From NCBI GenBank assembly GCA_014529385.2, contig CM043942.1, forward strand, positions 6,137,001 through 6,201,000: a stretch of 64,000 bases of DNA. Direction: 5' to 3'. The stretch comes from Adiantum capillus-veneris. Its lineage: Eukaryota > Streptophyta > Polypodiopsida > Polypodiales > Pteridaceae. The position numbers and the translations under genes are program-made. Of this stretch, positions 14,735 to 28,644 are shown piece after piece; the stretch's first letter is position 1, and each line of letters begins with the position of its first letter. A model generated the notes under the pieces. It ran no database searches and had not been told where the DNA came from. It worked only from the letters and a program-made list of their open reading frames with translations.

Positions 14735-15117
14735 CACTTTTGAAAAGGTTCCAGAGGTAATATAGGATGATCAGACATTCTATCTCCAGAATCTGGCTGA
14801 CCCAACTTCTGACAAATAACACAGCTTTTGGCATGCTCAGCATCCTTCAATACGGTGGGCCACCACAATCCAGCTTGCAACACTTTCTTACCTATTATAT
14901 CACCTGAAAAATGTCCTCCTGCCGTTCCTAAATGAGCTTCTTGCAAAATAGCCTTTTGTTCAAAATCTGGAACACACCTTCTAATGACTTGATCAATCCC
15001 TTTTCTATACAATGCTCCCGCTATCACAAAAAATGGTCTACTTTTTAAAGAAAACTTACTGCTTTGATCACCTAAAAATCCCATTGGCATTGTACCATCT
15101 ATCAAAAATATTAACAT
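14735..15117 (-). pseudogene. GYP-1 integrase N-terminal (HHCC) fragment
   Basis: Minus-strand reading shows the gypsy integrase zinc-binding domain: HLGTAGGHFSG, then WWPTVLKDAEHAKSCVICQK (the H...H...CxxC arrangement), followed by PFQKWGMDF, the start of the catalytic core with its first Asp. Directly after this the coding sequence ends in unrelated DNA, so the rest of the DDE core is missing. The sequence between about 14360 and 14735 is AT-rich with a short duplicated TTGCTAAC-rTTGTTG segment and is unexplained. Confidence 0.8.
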
Positions 15118-15119
15118 CT

Positions 15120-16324
15120 GGTCATACCATGATTCAGGGACTGTATTCTAAACTTCAAACAAATCAGCATGAGGTAGATCATCTTGACACCTATTGGTTC
15201 TTCTCCAATGTCAATTCTACTTAAATAATCAGCTATGGTATGCTCTTTTCCAGGAGTATGAACAATTACAAAGTCAAACTCCTACAACAACAACATCCAT
15301 CTAGCTAATATTCCTTTCAGTAATGGCTTCTTAATCAGGTATAGCAATGCTTGATGGTCCACATGAAAAATGACTCTATTGATTAACAAATAATGCCTGA
15401 ATTTGTTTAAAACATTCCCCATGCCAAGAGCTTCTATTTTTGTCACATTATAATTCCTTTAAGCTAATGTTAACACCCTACTAGCATAGTAAACAAGTAT
15501 GAACCATCCCCTAACTTTTTTATGCATAAACAACACCAATAGCCATATCCGATGAATGACCAATCTGGAGGTTGTAATATTGGTGCTACTGACAACCTTT
15601 TTTTTTAACATCTGAAATGAACTCTCTTGAGGCTCAGCCCATATAAAAGGTACATTCTTCTTTGTTAGGTGAGTAAGAGGCAAACAAACATTTGCTAAAT
15701 ATCTTACACATCTAGCATGCCATTTTACCTGGCCAACAAACCTACTGACTTTCTTTACATTCTCTAGAACTTGTGCTGCTTGAATAACTTCAATCTTTTT
15801 TTCATCAATGGACATCCCGTCATGAGAATCCACATGATCTAAAAGTACTCCACTTCTGACAGCAATGACACTCTTAAAAGCATTAAGGCACATTCTGAAT
15901 TGTCTACACCTTTCAAAACACAACTTCAAATGTTGTAGATGTAGTTCCTTCTTCCCAAATATTGAAAAATCATCCACAAAGACTCTCATGAAACTGTGCA
16001 AATAAGGTTCAAACGCCTTGTATGTTGTAAAATTGAATGAGGGCGGTCCATTTTTTAGTCCAAAATTCATAACTATTGATGCAAAAGCACCCCACTCTGT
16101 TATGAAAGTTGTTTTGTGTTGATCCTTTTCAGCCACCTAAATCCGATTGTACCCTGAAAAACCATCCAAAAAAATATGCATTCTTTCCCTGCTACATCAT
16201 CCAATATGGCATCAAAAAATGGCATTGAAAAAAGATTTGTAATAGTGGCTGCATTCAATTTTTTGTGATCAACACAAACTTTGATTTTTTCATTTTTCTT
16301 GGGCACCACAATGATTGGTGACAA
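15120..16324 (-). pseudogene. GYP-1 reverse transcriptase / RNase H remnant
   Basis: Minus-strand fragments cover the Ty3/gypsy reverse transcriptase core. SPIIVVPKKNEKIKVCVDHKKLN lies near 16245-16320 (split here: SPIIVVPKKN, then VCVDHKKLNAATITN), and the catalytic box VFVDDFSIFG near 15955-15985 keeps the two aspartates of YVDD. The frame shifts near 16100-16136, and the RNase H region (near 15450-15620) degenerates into stops. The protein would copy element RNA in cytoplasmic particles. It is clearly inactive. Confidence 0.85.
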
Positions 16325-16568
16325 CCAAATAACGTCATTGGTTTGATAAACCTAACAGCTAATAGCTTATCAATCTCCTACTTAACCTGTTCTGCAAAGT
16401 TTGGATTCATTCTATACCTCTGTTGCAGAATCAGAACTGCATCCTCCTTCAAATTAATATGATGCTGATGCAAATCAGGATCTATACCTTTCACTTCAAA
16501 ATAGTCCCATGCGAAAACATCTTTGTACTCCTTCAACAATTGAAACAACTCATGCAAAAACTGTCCAT

Positions 16569-17184
16569 CTATATAAATACTGACCTTGACAATCTTGGGA
16601 CCAAGTTGTTGAAGCCACCTGCAATACCTATGATGGCCACAATATTCTTAAATCCCTTTCTAAGACCTTTCAAAAAATAACCTGCCAACATCTTATCTAT
16701 GGGTCTCTCATTACTCTGTGATCTTTCCACCAAAATTTTGAATTTTTGAGAATAATATTTCGCCAATATACTTCCTTGTCTACTGTCCCTGATTTTCTTT
16801 AGAAAATCAGTCAGAGTTCTCTTTTCTGAATCTTTGCAAAAATGCTACTCTGAGTGTAGAATATGCTGCAAAATGTGCAATTCCATATTGGCTAAACCAT
16901 CTCATGGCCTTGCCCTCCAGTGTTGCTGCAAATTGATGCAATTTGATATCATCACCATATAAAGCCTGATGTCCACTAACTTGCCACTTGGACTCAAAGT
17001 CAGCTACATGATAATCTACATCTTCACCTGTCTTGACTCTGAATTTAGATGCTTTAACCTTAGGGTTAGGAGGGGGCTGAGCCATAGGAAGAGGATGAGG
17101 TACTCTCCTAGGTCTTTGTCCAGTAGATACCTGTAGTGGGTCAAAGTAAAGTATTCTCCTACTTCTTGCAGATCCTGCTGTCAA
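16569..17184 (-). pseudogene. GYP-1 gag (capsid) remnant
   Basis: The minus-strand frame at 16807-17184 carries the retrotransposon gag pattern DIKLHQFAATLEGKAMRWF followed by LRVAFLQRFRKE. A second fragment (16569-16766) has the helical C-terminal half of the domain (PIDKMLAGYFLKGLRKGF). A frame break separates them and no zinc knuckle is seen. The gag sits about 300 bp inside the 5' LTR, as expected. Confidence 0.8.
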
Positions 17185-17493
17185 GAGTAGAGCTCGACAG
17201 ATTGCCCCACATGCCTTCCTGTTGGTGCTCCTAAACTCTCCCCTACCTGATTCCTTGGTTGCACTTCAGAGACATCCTCTTCTACTTCTTCTTCTATTGT
17301 TTCTTCATATTGGAAAGGATCAATGTTCCCCACTTGGGCCTAAGCCCTTATGTAATAGACCCTAGATACCCTTCTTGGCCTCTCTGACATACATCATCAG
17401 TTAATGAAACACATAAACCAACAACAAATACTGACACGGAGGAAAATTAGACTGAGCCTAACAAATCTGTAAACACTGCAAGATCACCAAATA

Positions 17494-17863
17494 TGTTGGG
17501 GTTCATCAACACAAGAATCTCTCTCAACACATATCCTCTCAAACAGAGAAGAAACACTCACTCCATAATCAGACTTAGTAGAGAACACAGTTAGATAATT
17601 TGAGACAGAGAAAAATTAGAGACAAGAGAAATTCTAGACACAGCAAAAAAAAATCATTGATAGAGCTTGAATACGTCTCGTTTTTTCCTATGTTTCCTAC
17701 CCACGACTTCTACTCTTAAAGAGAGTTAACTATCTAACTAAATATTCTTGGCATATACATCCGAGTCAGCAAAGTCCGACCTAGCAACATTTTGACTAAA
17801 TGTAATTTTGACTCAGCAAAATACAATTGAGCACTATTTTGGCTAATCAATTACCCTTCAACA
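17494..17863 (-). repeat. GYP-1 5' LTR
   Basis: It begins TGTTGGGGTTC and ends ACCCTTCAACA on the plus strand and is followed by the TSD TCCAC. In element orientation it is the 5' LTR. The sequence just inside on the minus strand, TTTGGTGATCTTGCAGTG, occupies the primer-binding-site position, but I cannot assign the tRNA. Confidence 0.88.
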
Positions 17864-18115
17864 TCCACAATCCTCTCTACCCTTTCGCTTACCACCAACA
17901 AGCTTTCCTACCGCATTCCTCCCTTGCTTACCAATCTCTCTAGACACCTCTACCTTGATCTCTCCTCCTTTGCAGCCCTCACCAACCAACCTTCCTCCTC
18001 CTCGTGCCCTGCCTTCAACCACCAATTCCTCAACCTCCCCATGCACACCAAAAAACCTCCGAAGGGCTTAAAACTTGGCACAAGAAATTTGGAAACATTC
18101 TCGATGACAAGATGA
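17864..18115 (+). pseudogene. LRR receptor-like protein pseudogene, 3' fragment
   Basis: This is the continuation of the LRR pseudogene at 2343-2598 beyond the GYP-1 insertion. After removing one copy of the 5-bp duplication TCCAC, the frame continues directly with another repeat-like stretch (LSLTTNKLSYRIPPLLTNLS, then LYLDLSS) around 17875-17965. The LRR pattern then fades, and the frame stops near 18115. It is a remnant of a host gene, not a functional coding sequence. Confidence 0.7.
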
Positions 18116-18189
18116 GTGTTGCACGTGTTCAACATGCCTCACAAATCCCTCACTTTGGTTGCCAAAAGGCCTATCAATTTATCTAGAGA

Positions 18190-20400
<2,211 letters not shown>

Positions 20401-20618
20401 ACACACACATCCTATACATAAGGTTTTTCTTTCTAGAGAAACCGGGATGCTGGCTTTGGAAATTATCTTCAAAATAGAGTTCTAGGTTGGACCCACAGTC
20501 TGTAATCCCTTGACTGGTTGACTGGTGTTAGGTGGTCCTTCTTAGACTCTATTTCTGGTCCCTTGCTCACGGCTACTATAGTCTTTGACTTTGCCGATTT
20601 AAGTTTCTACTTTTATTT

Positions 20619-23600
20619 ATGTTTTTATTATTCCTTTTTAAGGACTACATACCCTATAGAAAGACAGCCCGCATGAGCACTAAACACAACCTTGAGAATC
20701 ATGCAAAGATTCTCGAACAGATTAAGCTATACCTTAAGGACCATAAACCAAAGAATGCTTTGGTAGTTAGAACTAGACCTTCCTTTCTAGGAAAGCCAAA
20801 GATTTTATTACTTACTACGGTAAGGAAAAGTAAACCTCACCACACTTTTTTGAAATATTGCAGACTCTTGCTCTCTCACAAGGATTGAAATTGACCTCGA
20901 AGCCCCTCTCAGTGGCCACATCTCTTGTACTCAGATGTATTAGCAGCTTGTATGCTTCTAAACTAATATGTGACTCGGCTCTTACCTCTGACAAGAATTT
21001 GTCTATCTTACATATGCTGTCTTTTAATGATTGGGTCAAGATTTTGGCTACTCTCGATAAAGACTCCATGGAAGGGGTGAATTTAATTTCCCAATACATA
21101 GCCCACCTTCCCTTACTATCCTCACAATACCAACAAGAGCTTGCCCTATTATCTTCCTCTGGTGCTGATCTGTCTAACTTTCTAAGGAAGTTGTGCGGTC
21201 TCAATCTAAGGAAGTTGTGCGGTCTCAATTCCTCCTTTGTCTATACACCAGCTGCTCCAACTATTCCACAAATTGGTGGTATCTTTTGTGGGGATAGTGC
21301 AGCCCTTGAAGCAGTCAAGGAATTTCAGAGTAATATTTATTCCCTCAATGACTCTAACCTCCTAGAGATGGTGCCTAAGATATCCAAATTTTTTCCTGTC
21401 TTACCCGTTAGTCAAATAGAAATTGAATCCTTTAGGGTTGACCATCATCTTTGGGTCTTGCCCAACAAAGCATTCTTAGCACCCATTTTGAGTGAAACTT
21501 GGATTTACCTTGCCAGCCTCCCTGCCTCTATTGTGGAGGAATGTAGACTCAAAAAAATTTTAATGGAAGAAAATTTTTGGACAAAGGGGAGCTTATCAAA
21601 GCACCCTTCAACCTCAATCTCATTGACCACTCCAAATGCCCCTCCAATACCAGCATCTACATCGGTACCAAAGGAAATATGGAATTTGCCAAGAGTAACC
21701 CAGACTTCTGCACTGAATCCATCTGGAATGTCTTTTGACCTTATGTAAATTGTGCCTGTAGATTTCTTCACCCTAAAGCCTCTTGTGAATCCAGCATCAT
21801 GTGGTTCGATCATACCATTTGGTTTATTCTCAACCATCTGGACCTACTCTTCCCAGAAAAACTTGTGGATTTTCATCTCTCCCTCATTTGCTCTTGGTTA
21901 GGTGGTCAAGCTAAACAAATTGTAATTGCACAGATTGCCTTTAACATTTCCGTGGACTTATACTGGATATCCTGAAGGAGTTGAAATCTGATGAACCAGG
22001 GATCTACTTAATGACTTATGCTAACGGTGTTAAGATCATCACTAGTTTACTTAAACCATGTATTGATGGAGATGATTCGCTTGCTCTTAAAAGACCCAAC
22101 TCTTTGACTACCCCCAACTCCTTCACTTCCTTTCTAACACCTAGCTCATCCTCTAACCAGGGAAAAGCTCGTAGCTACACTAGGGGTAGAGGCAAGATTC
22201 CCCCTATCAGAAATTTCCTTGAAATGTAATCCTTGGTGATATTGTAGGTTACTACAAGCCCTTGTGGAAGAAGAACTCTCGAGAAAGTGAATCCAAACAA
22301 AGGATTTATCTACATACACTGTCTCTTTCACAATGTACTTCTCGATTGGATGCAACCAAATAAAAAATTGTGAGTGCTTTGATCTATATTTTGACAATCA
22401 CAAATTACTTTATAGTAATGACTTTCTTCGACTGGATTCTATTCCCAATTGTGCAAGCTTTCAATTTACCACCTTTTGCAGGAACTTTGAAGCATATGGA
22501 AAACATGTTTGTACTTGTGATCTTAGCATTTTTGAAAATATTAAGGTACGTAGAATCTTGGCCAATGGGCTCAATCATATACCTAACTTTCCCAAAAACC
22601 CCTACCTTGCTCTATCAACTATACTAAGCTACCTCATTGACCTTGTCAGTGATCTCCCTGGAAATGATAGTCCTACCGGACTTTATGAAAGTTGTGAAGG
22701 AATGCTTCCTTCGAAAAATATCACAAATACCTAGAAAATGGTCATCCTCTGATGAATCCTGGCTTACATAACAACTAGCTTTTGAGTTTCAAAAAAATTC
22801 TGAAAAATGGTTTGTTGTCGTGCTTGACAAAAGCTCTAACTGTCCCACTCTTATTTGCAAATACCTTGCTTGGAAGGCTGCCCACGATCGAGTATCTGGA
22901 AAGGAATTCTGTAGTATTAACTCTTCACTACAAAGAGTGACCGGTAATATTTCAAAATACTTAGGGAACTAGGCTACCCTGTACAGAACACTAAAGCTAC
23001 CTGTATTATTTCCCACCTATAAGATTCATAAGCATAAGTTCAGATGGATATTTGATGCTTCCAATGGTATCTTTACTGATATCACCAAGGATATTACGCT
23101 ATGCCTTGACCTTATACTAGCCGAATTTAAACTTATTTGTGCCACTAAACAAAAAATCTGTCAGGACTTCTTTCATATTAAGTACAACCCCTTTTGGCTA
23201 CGAGTAACTCTACTGAAGTCTTTAACCTTCCACAGGAAATCTTCCACATTTTTACTACAAACATTACACAATGCTATGAAAACATTCCCCTTGATGGGGA
23301 TCTTGGCCTTAAGACCATTCTTGCCAAGGTGATTAAAATGGCTTTCTCCAATGCTAGAAAGAATAAACTTTTTTACATCTCTCTTTCCAAAAAACCCAGG
23401 TGGATTAAAAAAACTCACTCCTTACACTCGCTACACTTCAATGAAGCAAAGCTTTGCTCTTTCATCTCTTGGCTGCTTTGTAACTGCACTATAGTTTCTG
23501 GCGGTTTTTGCTTCAACCAATGCCTAGGCATCCCCATGGGATTCTCTTGTTCTCCACTTATGTGTAATATTTACCTTGCTTTCTTTGAATAAAATTGGTT

Positions 23601-24150
23601 TCTCAAAGCCATGGAATCTTGCAAAAATAATCTTTCACAGTTCATACATACCTATAGATATATGGATGACTTACTAAGTGTCAACAATAAAGACTTCCTC
23701 AAAGAAATTTGTCTGATTTATCGTCACTGCCTTAAAATTGAACCCACATCTTTACATGAGATCATTACACCCAATGGGGCTTTTTGCACATCAATTCAAT
23801 TCCTTAACCTTTCTATCTCTCTTCTTGTTCCGTCTGTCGGTGGATATAATCTAAGATTTGTTTGGAAAAGAGATCTTCTAAAACTACCAGTTGTGGAATT
23901 CATAAAAGAGAATAGCAATAGGCCTCACAAGGCTGCTATTAGCTCGTGTATCAGGCTACTACATCTAATTTTCTATTCTTACTCTGATTTTTTTCTTGCC
24001 TGGGAGGATGTTAATTTACTAATTAGAAAGTATTGCTTTAACGGGTTTAATAGGAACCAGGTTTGCAACATAATTATACAATATCTCACCCAACATAGTT
24101 GGCTTGGGTTACACTTTAATCAGGATAATCTCATTTCTCTTATAAGGTAG
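20619..24150 (+). pseudogene. PLE reverse transcriptase ORF, degenerate
   Basis: The frame runs in fragments (20619-20888, 20858-21748, 22333-22734, 23194-23592, 23611-24150) with frameshifts and stops. The N-terminal half is unrecognised. The reverse transcriptase shows LPVLFPTYKIHK (about 22995-23030), a motif A region ITQCYENIPL, the Penelope/telomerase-like box GIPMGFSCSPLMCNIYL (about 23527-23580), the catalytic YRYMDDLL (YMDD at 23659-23670) and a thumb with SNRPHKAAISS...R near 23910. The catalytic Asp of motif A reads Asn (AAC, 23260-23262). A TAA at 23590-23592 interrupts the frame. It is inactive. Confidence 0.8.
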
Positions 24151-24174
24151 TAGGCCCATACACAATGGGCCTAC
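24150..24174 (+). other. Perfect 10-bp stem hairpin at the PLE stop codon
   Basis: GTAGGCCCAT and ATGGGCCTAC form a perfect stem with a 5-nt loop. The first G is the last base of the reverse transcriptase stop codon, and the AC run that opens the right pLTR follows immediately. It may mark an RNA 3' structure or processing signal at the ORF/pLTR junction. Confidence 0.65.
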
Positions 24175-24181
24175 ACACACA

Positions 24182-26216
24182 CTGTGGTACTTAAGTTATA
24201 GTTTTTGGGTTTTTTTCACCTCCTCACCATGGGACTAGGCCCATATCTATTATCTACAAATAGGGTTTCACTTAAAAGGTTTACTACCCTATTAGCATCT
24301 ACTTGTCGTGATGGCACAGTGGCTCGCTCTGCAAAACGTAGGCGGCCTCACCATCGTGTAATATTATTGGTTCACTCATGGCAATTGTACTCATGACCAG
24401 GATCTGGCGGGCCGACTCCATCCTTCCTCTATATAAAGTGGTGAGGGCACTTTTCAGGCCCTCACTTAGCTTTCCTTGGTTGTTACTGTGCCTAGTGTAA
24501 ACTCTGTTCAGTCTTGCCATTGAAGCATGGAACTCACCGCTTCTAATACACAGGTATGCTCTCTTGGCCTTTTTGGTTTTTGTTGCAGGTTTTTTTAAAA
24601 AAAAGGGGGGGGGGAGCATTATTTTGTGGTCACTACTATTGAGGAGGTTTTGTTTTGTTTTTTTTTAATTACTCTTGCTCTGTTTACAGGTTTATGTTAC
24701 TCCTTGCTGAGAACCATATAGGGATAAAACATGCCATGCCATGGTGACTATGGTCATTTATGGATTTGCTGAGGATACAATTGTTTACTAATTGCCTATT
24801 ACCTGAGGCTGTTCTGATTTTTTCATTGGGGGGGATCCTTTTTGACGCTCTGCTGAACCGAACATTACTGGTGCTTACTATACATTAATATACTTGGAGG
24901 TTGGCTTGATACTTTTGTTTTTTGCATGAGCTATCGATCTTAGTCATGTGTAGCCTGGTTAGGCCCTGTGTGTTGGATATAGATGGGAGCTTGAAAGGGG
25001 TGGTGTTTTCCCACACACTGCTCACTGTTATTGAATGTTTTTAAGGATAGTTGGGCCCGGAGGCATGCTCTTGCTATATCTGGTCATCTCTTTTTGATCG
25101 GGTTAAGGGAAATACGTTGCATTATCTACTTACTCACTGGTGGGTGTTTTTCCCTTTCTTGCTCGTTAAAACATTTGGTATATTGCCTACCATTACTTAG
25201 GTTGGTTATGTGAGTATAAAGGTGTTAAACTAGTTGCACATTATTATTTTTTTCATTAGTAATGCCCTGACTGCATTCCATGACGCTACTGGTTTTGTTC
25301 CCGGACTTTGGATGTAATGCTGCAATTCGGTTTTTTTTTTTTTGTTGATGGTGAAACAGGGCTTGGCCCAGCCGCATATGGTTGTTAGATGTTTTTTCCG
25401 GCCCGACTACTACTGAAGAGTTATTGGATATATTACTAAGTTGTCATGTCAAAGTACTACTAGGATCTTTTTTCATAAGGAATTGGTAACTTAAAAACAT
25501 AACTCCTCTAAAAATTCATGGTTAAAACTCGTGGTCTAGCTTGATACAGCAAGGGCTCCTTGCCACATGGTTGGCCAAAATGATGTGTAAGGTAAGTAAC
25601 ATACAAACTGGTGGATTTGGATTCCATGGACCATGATAGAAGTAGACTATACCCGACTTCAAATAAACATTAACTAGCTTAAAGGCTTGATTGGAACTAT
25701 AAAAGGAATTTTTTCTTTTATAAACTTCATATGATGGTGCTTTCATTGATCTAGGAAGATAAACTGAGATAATAAAAAAGGGGGAATTCAGACACTTGGA
25801 TTAGAAGGGATAATGGCCTTCTAATCAGAATGATTTAATTTTTTATGTTTAAAACTTTGGGTTCTTGCTAAAAAATCATTTGTCTACATAAATACTATGG
25901 GCTTAGCTTGTAAGGTTTTAAAAAAGCCTGTAAGATGGACATGGATAACAACTGGTATAGTCCATTGATACCTGTAAAACACATCCAAGGCTAGCTGAAT
26001 TGTTGTCTTGTTTGGATGGATGCAGGTGTAAGGACTCTATCTTATCTTGGAAGGTTTTTTTTTCCTTTGGCAAGCTGACCTACACTGGATGGAACACTCA
26101 CTTATGATATACTATTTGTATACTGGAAGGGGACCTCTTCCCTACAAACATTGTACTTAAATAATTCTAATACTAAGTTTTTTATGTACTTATCTATTCT
26201 TTGTTCCATTGCCAGC
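24182..26216 (+). repeat. PLE right pLTR, 5' part
   Basis: Second copy of the pLTR, colinear with 18341-20345, up to the insertion of element D. It has the TATA box CTATATAAAG at 24429-24438, the GTGAGGGC/GCCCTCAC stem downstream and TAGGGTTT at 24261-24268. The remaining part of the repeat lies at 36118-36190. Confidence 0.78.
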
Positions 26217-26506
26217 TGTTGAGCCAGCAGAGGATCACACCCACATTTTTGCTCACACTCATCATTTTGTAACCATTGATTGTAATAAATGTCTTTCCGA
26301 CATTAATTTTGATTTGAGCCATTCATTAAGTAACGGGACTCAATTGAGTTTCCAGCTTGTAATCCCGAAGTAATTTCACTTGCTGATGTAATTAGTTAGA
26401 GATGTTCTCACCTCCAAGGCTGAGGTATATAAGCCAAAGTTTTTGTAACCTAAAGAGGATTCAGTTTTATTAATCAAAGTGAGTTTTTGGAGCGCCGTGA
26501 CTGTGT

Positions 26507-26603
<97 letters not shown>

Positions 26604-27226
26604 TTATCTACTTACTACGCGAGCTACGGAGCCGCCATTGGAGAAGCGACACCACCATTGTGTTAGTAACGGCGAGAGCTACGCACAGATACCAAGAGTG
26701 CGCGCTATCGGCTTCTATGTGTGGTAAGTTCCTACGAGCTTCGGTGTGAGTTTTCTTCCAACTCGTGTGTCGGAATGGAGCGTGCAGCATATCTATAGAA
26801 CCACAACGAGTAGAGCTACGCATTAGTACCATCGGGGTCAAGTTTCGGTCACCTGTATTTTAGGTCTGTCTTCATACGCGTTTACCGCACGGAGTGATTA
26901 TAGGTTGATTTTGCAGTTCAAGTCTTTAGAGTGTTGTTCTTACCTAGTGTATAGACTTCCCCTTGAGTTTGAGATCGATTCAATGATTCTAGATCCTGTT
27001 TCGTATAGCATTCGTTCGTAGTACGGATTTCAGTCACTTGCGTATTTTAGAACTTAGATTTGATTTCCTTAGTAGTGATTGTCATTAGAAGGTCGAGTAG
27101 GTGATTTGACACCCACCTAGTTGTTTCCATGCGCCTGCGGGTCAAGCTCCGTCCTCGTCTGACAAATTCTGTTGTTGGTTGAGTTCTCGCTATTTAGCTT
27201 CCGCTAGCGGCGTAACCGCCTTAACA
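26217..27226 (+). repeat. Element D 5' LTR
   Basis: TATA box TATATAA at 26426-26432, a (GA)n tract at about 26509-26601 downstream of the expected start site, and a half-site of the element's palindrome, TCATACGCGT, at 26872-26881. It ends with CTTAACA directly before the tRNA-Asp primer-binding site. Confidence 0.92.
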
Positions 27227-27228
27227 TT

Positions 27229-27246
27229 TGGCGCCGTTGCCGGGGA
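27229..27246 (+). other. Element D primer-binding site (tRNA-Asp type)
   Basis: TGGCGCCGTTGCCGGGGA starts two bases after the 5' LTR and is complementary to the 3' end of plant tRNA-Asp, the primer commonly used by Athila/Tat-type gypsy elements in plants. Confidence 0.85.
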
Positions 27247-27766
27247 TGAGAGCCCTAAGTAGGTGACCTTAGACTAATCCTACGAGGTGAGTCGTATAAA
27301 CTACTTTGTATACTTTAGTTAGAAAAGATCTAGGAGTGGTGGACTCCGAAGATCTCGAGAGATACTAGGAAGTGGGGTATTCCTGGGTCTTCTATGTTGA
27401 CAGTATTTTTAGATTAGCTTAGATTTGTTTGTTGTTTTGTTGGTGTTGAGTAGTTTTTGATAGAAGAAGAATTTGCTAGTCCGTGAGTGGCAGTGGATCT
27501 CTTTAAAATCACAATTACCAAACCCATTTTATGATTAGGAATAGCTTAGGTAGGACTTCATTTGATCCTGATCTAGAGCTAGCAATCATTGGAGTATTTG
27601 CTTGATATGGTTGATTGCATGTTAGATCACTAAACCGTCGAGTTAGTAGTGAAACTTGCAATAAACAAAAGTCAGAGAAATTTTTTGTGTATCTGGGAGT
27701 TGCTGAGCACTAGAGGAAGCTTTAGGAAGGATTCTGTGCCAAAAAAAATGGAAATCTGCAACTTTA

Positions 27767-28482
27767 GACATCATACGCGTATGATGTCTAAATGATCAAA
27801 CAGAGACCGAAACAGAAATTTTGACTTTACCAGAGTGTTCAAAAGGGGGGTTATACCCTAATTTCAACTTAAAACAAGAGCATTAACACTCAAAGAAACC
27901 CAAAAAGACAAGTCGGAGCCCAAGAAACGCAAAGAACAGAAAATTTTGGATTCAGATCTTGTTTTATATTCAAACCTGACAAAAACACTTGAAACTCAAT
28001 TATAAACATTGGAGAAGGCTTAAAACCAAGAATAGTCAAAATCTGGGACAAAAGACATCATACGCGTATAATGTCTTTTAGCACATCCACTGCTTATTTT
28101 TTATATCTGACCTGACAAGATTGTTACAAACACTGTAGAAAGCATAAATATCAAGTCTTGACCCAAATTGATGAAAAAGACATCATACGCGTATGATGTC
28201 TTTTACCTAATTTTGGACATATTTTGATACTTTGCCAACACAGATCCATTGTAATAGCTGTCTAGAGGTTATATTTCAAGTTTCATCCCATTTGGATCAT
28301 AATTGACCCAAAACAAGTCAAAAGCGGAAAATTACCAAGAAAAGCCTAAATTAGCCATAACTTGCTCAAACAGAGTTCAAATTGAATTTTGTGAGTGGAA
28401 AGAGCATAAGGGGGCTACTGAGAGTGAGCATAACCAAAATAGTCTAAATCTGTGAAAAAAGACATCATACGCGTATAATGTC
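27767..28482. repeat. Palindrome cluster 1 of element D (four sites)
   Basis: Four copies of a 22-bp palindrome with core ACATCATACGCGTATGATGT (flanked by G and C) lie at 27767-27788, 28054-28075, 28179-28200 and 28461-28482. Sites 1 and 3 are perfect; sites 2 and 4 share the same variant (GTATAATGTC). Sites 2 and 4 also share upstream context (an AACCAAaAATAGTC-like stretch, then AATCTG), so a ~407-bp unit was duplicated. The flanking A and T runs extend self-complementarity to about 30 bp in some copies. No ORF overlaps. Confidence 0.92.
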
Positions 28483-28644
28483 TTTTTCAGCATACTGCAA
28501 CAATTCTCACTTGATGAAACAGAAGTTGTCCAACTGACAAGATTAAACAATTGACCAAGTATCAATCAGTTTGGATCAATTCTGACCACAAAAACTTGGG
28601 AAAACAAATTGCCGAGACGGAAAAGTTGAAGTCCTTTAGGGGAA

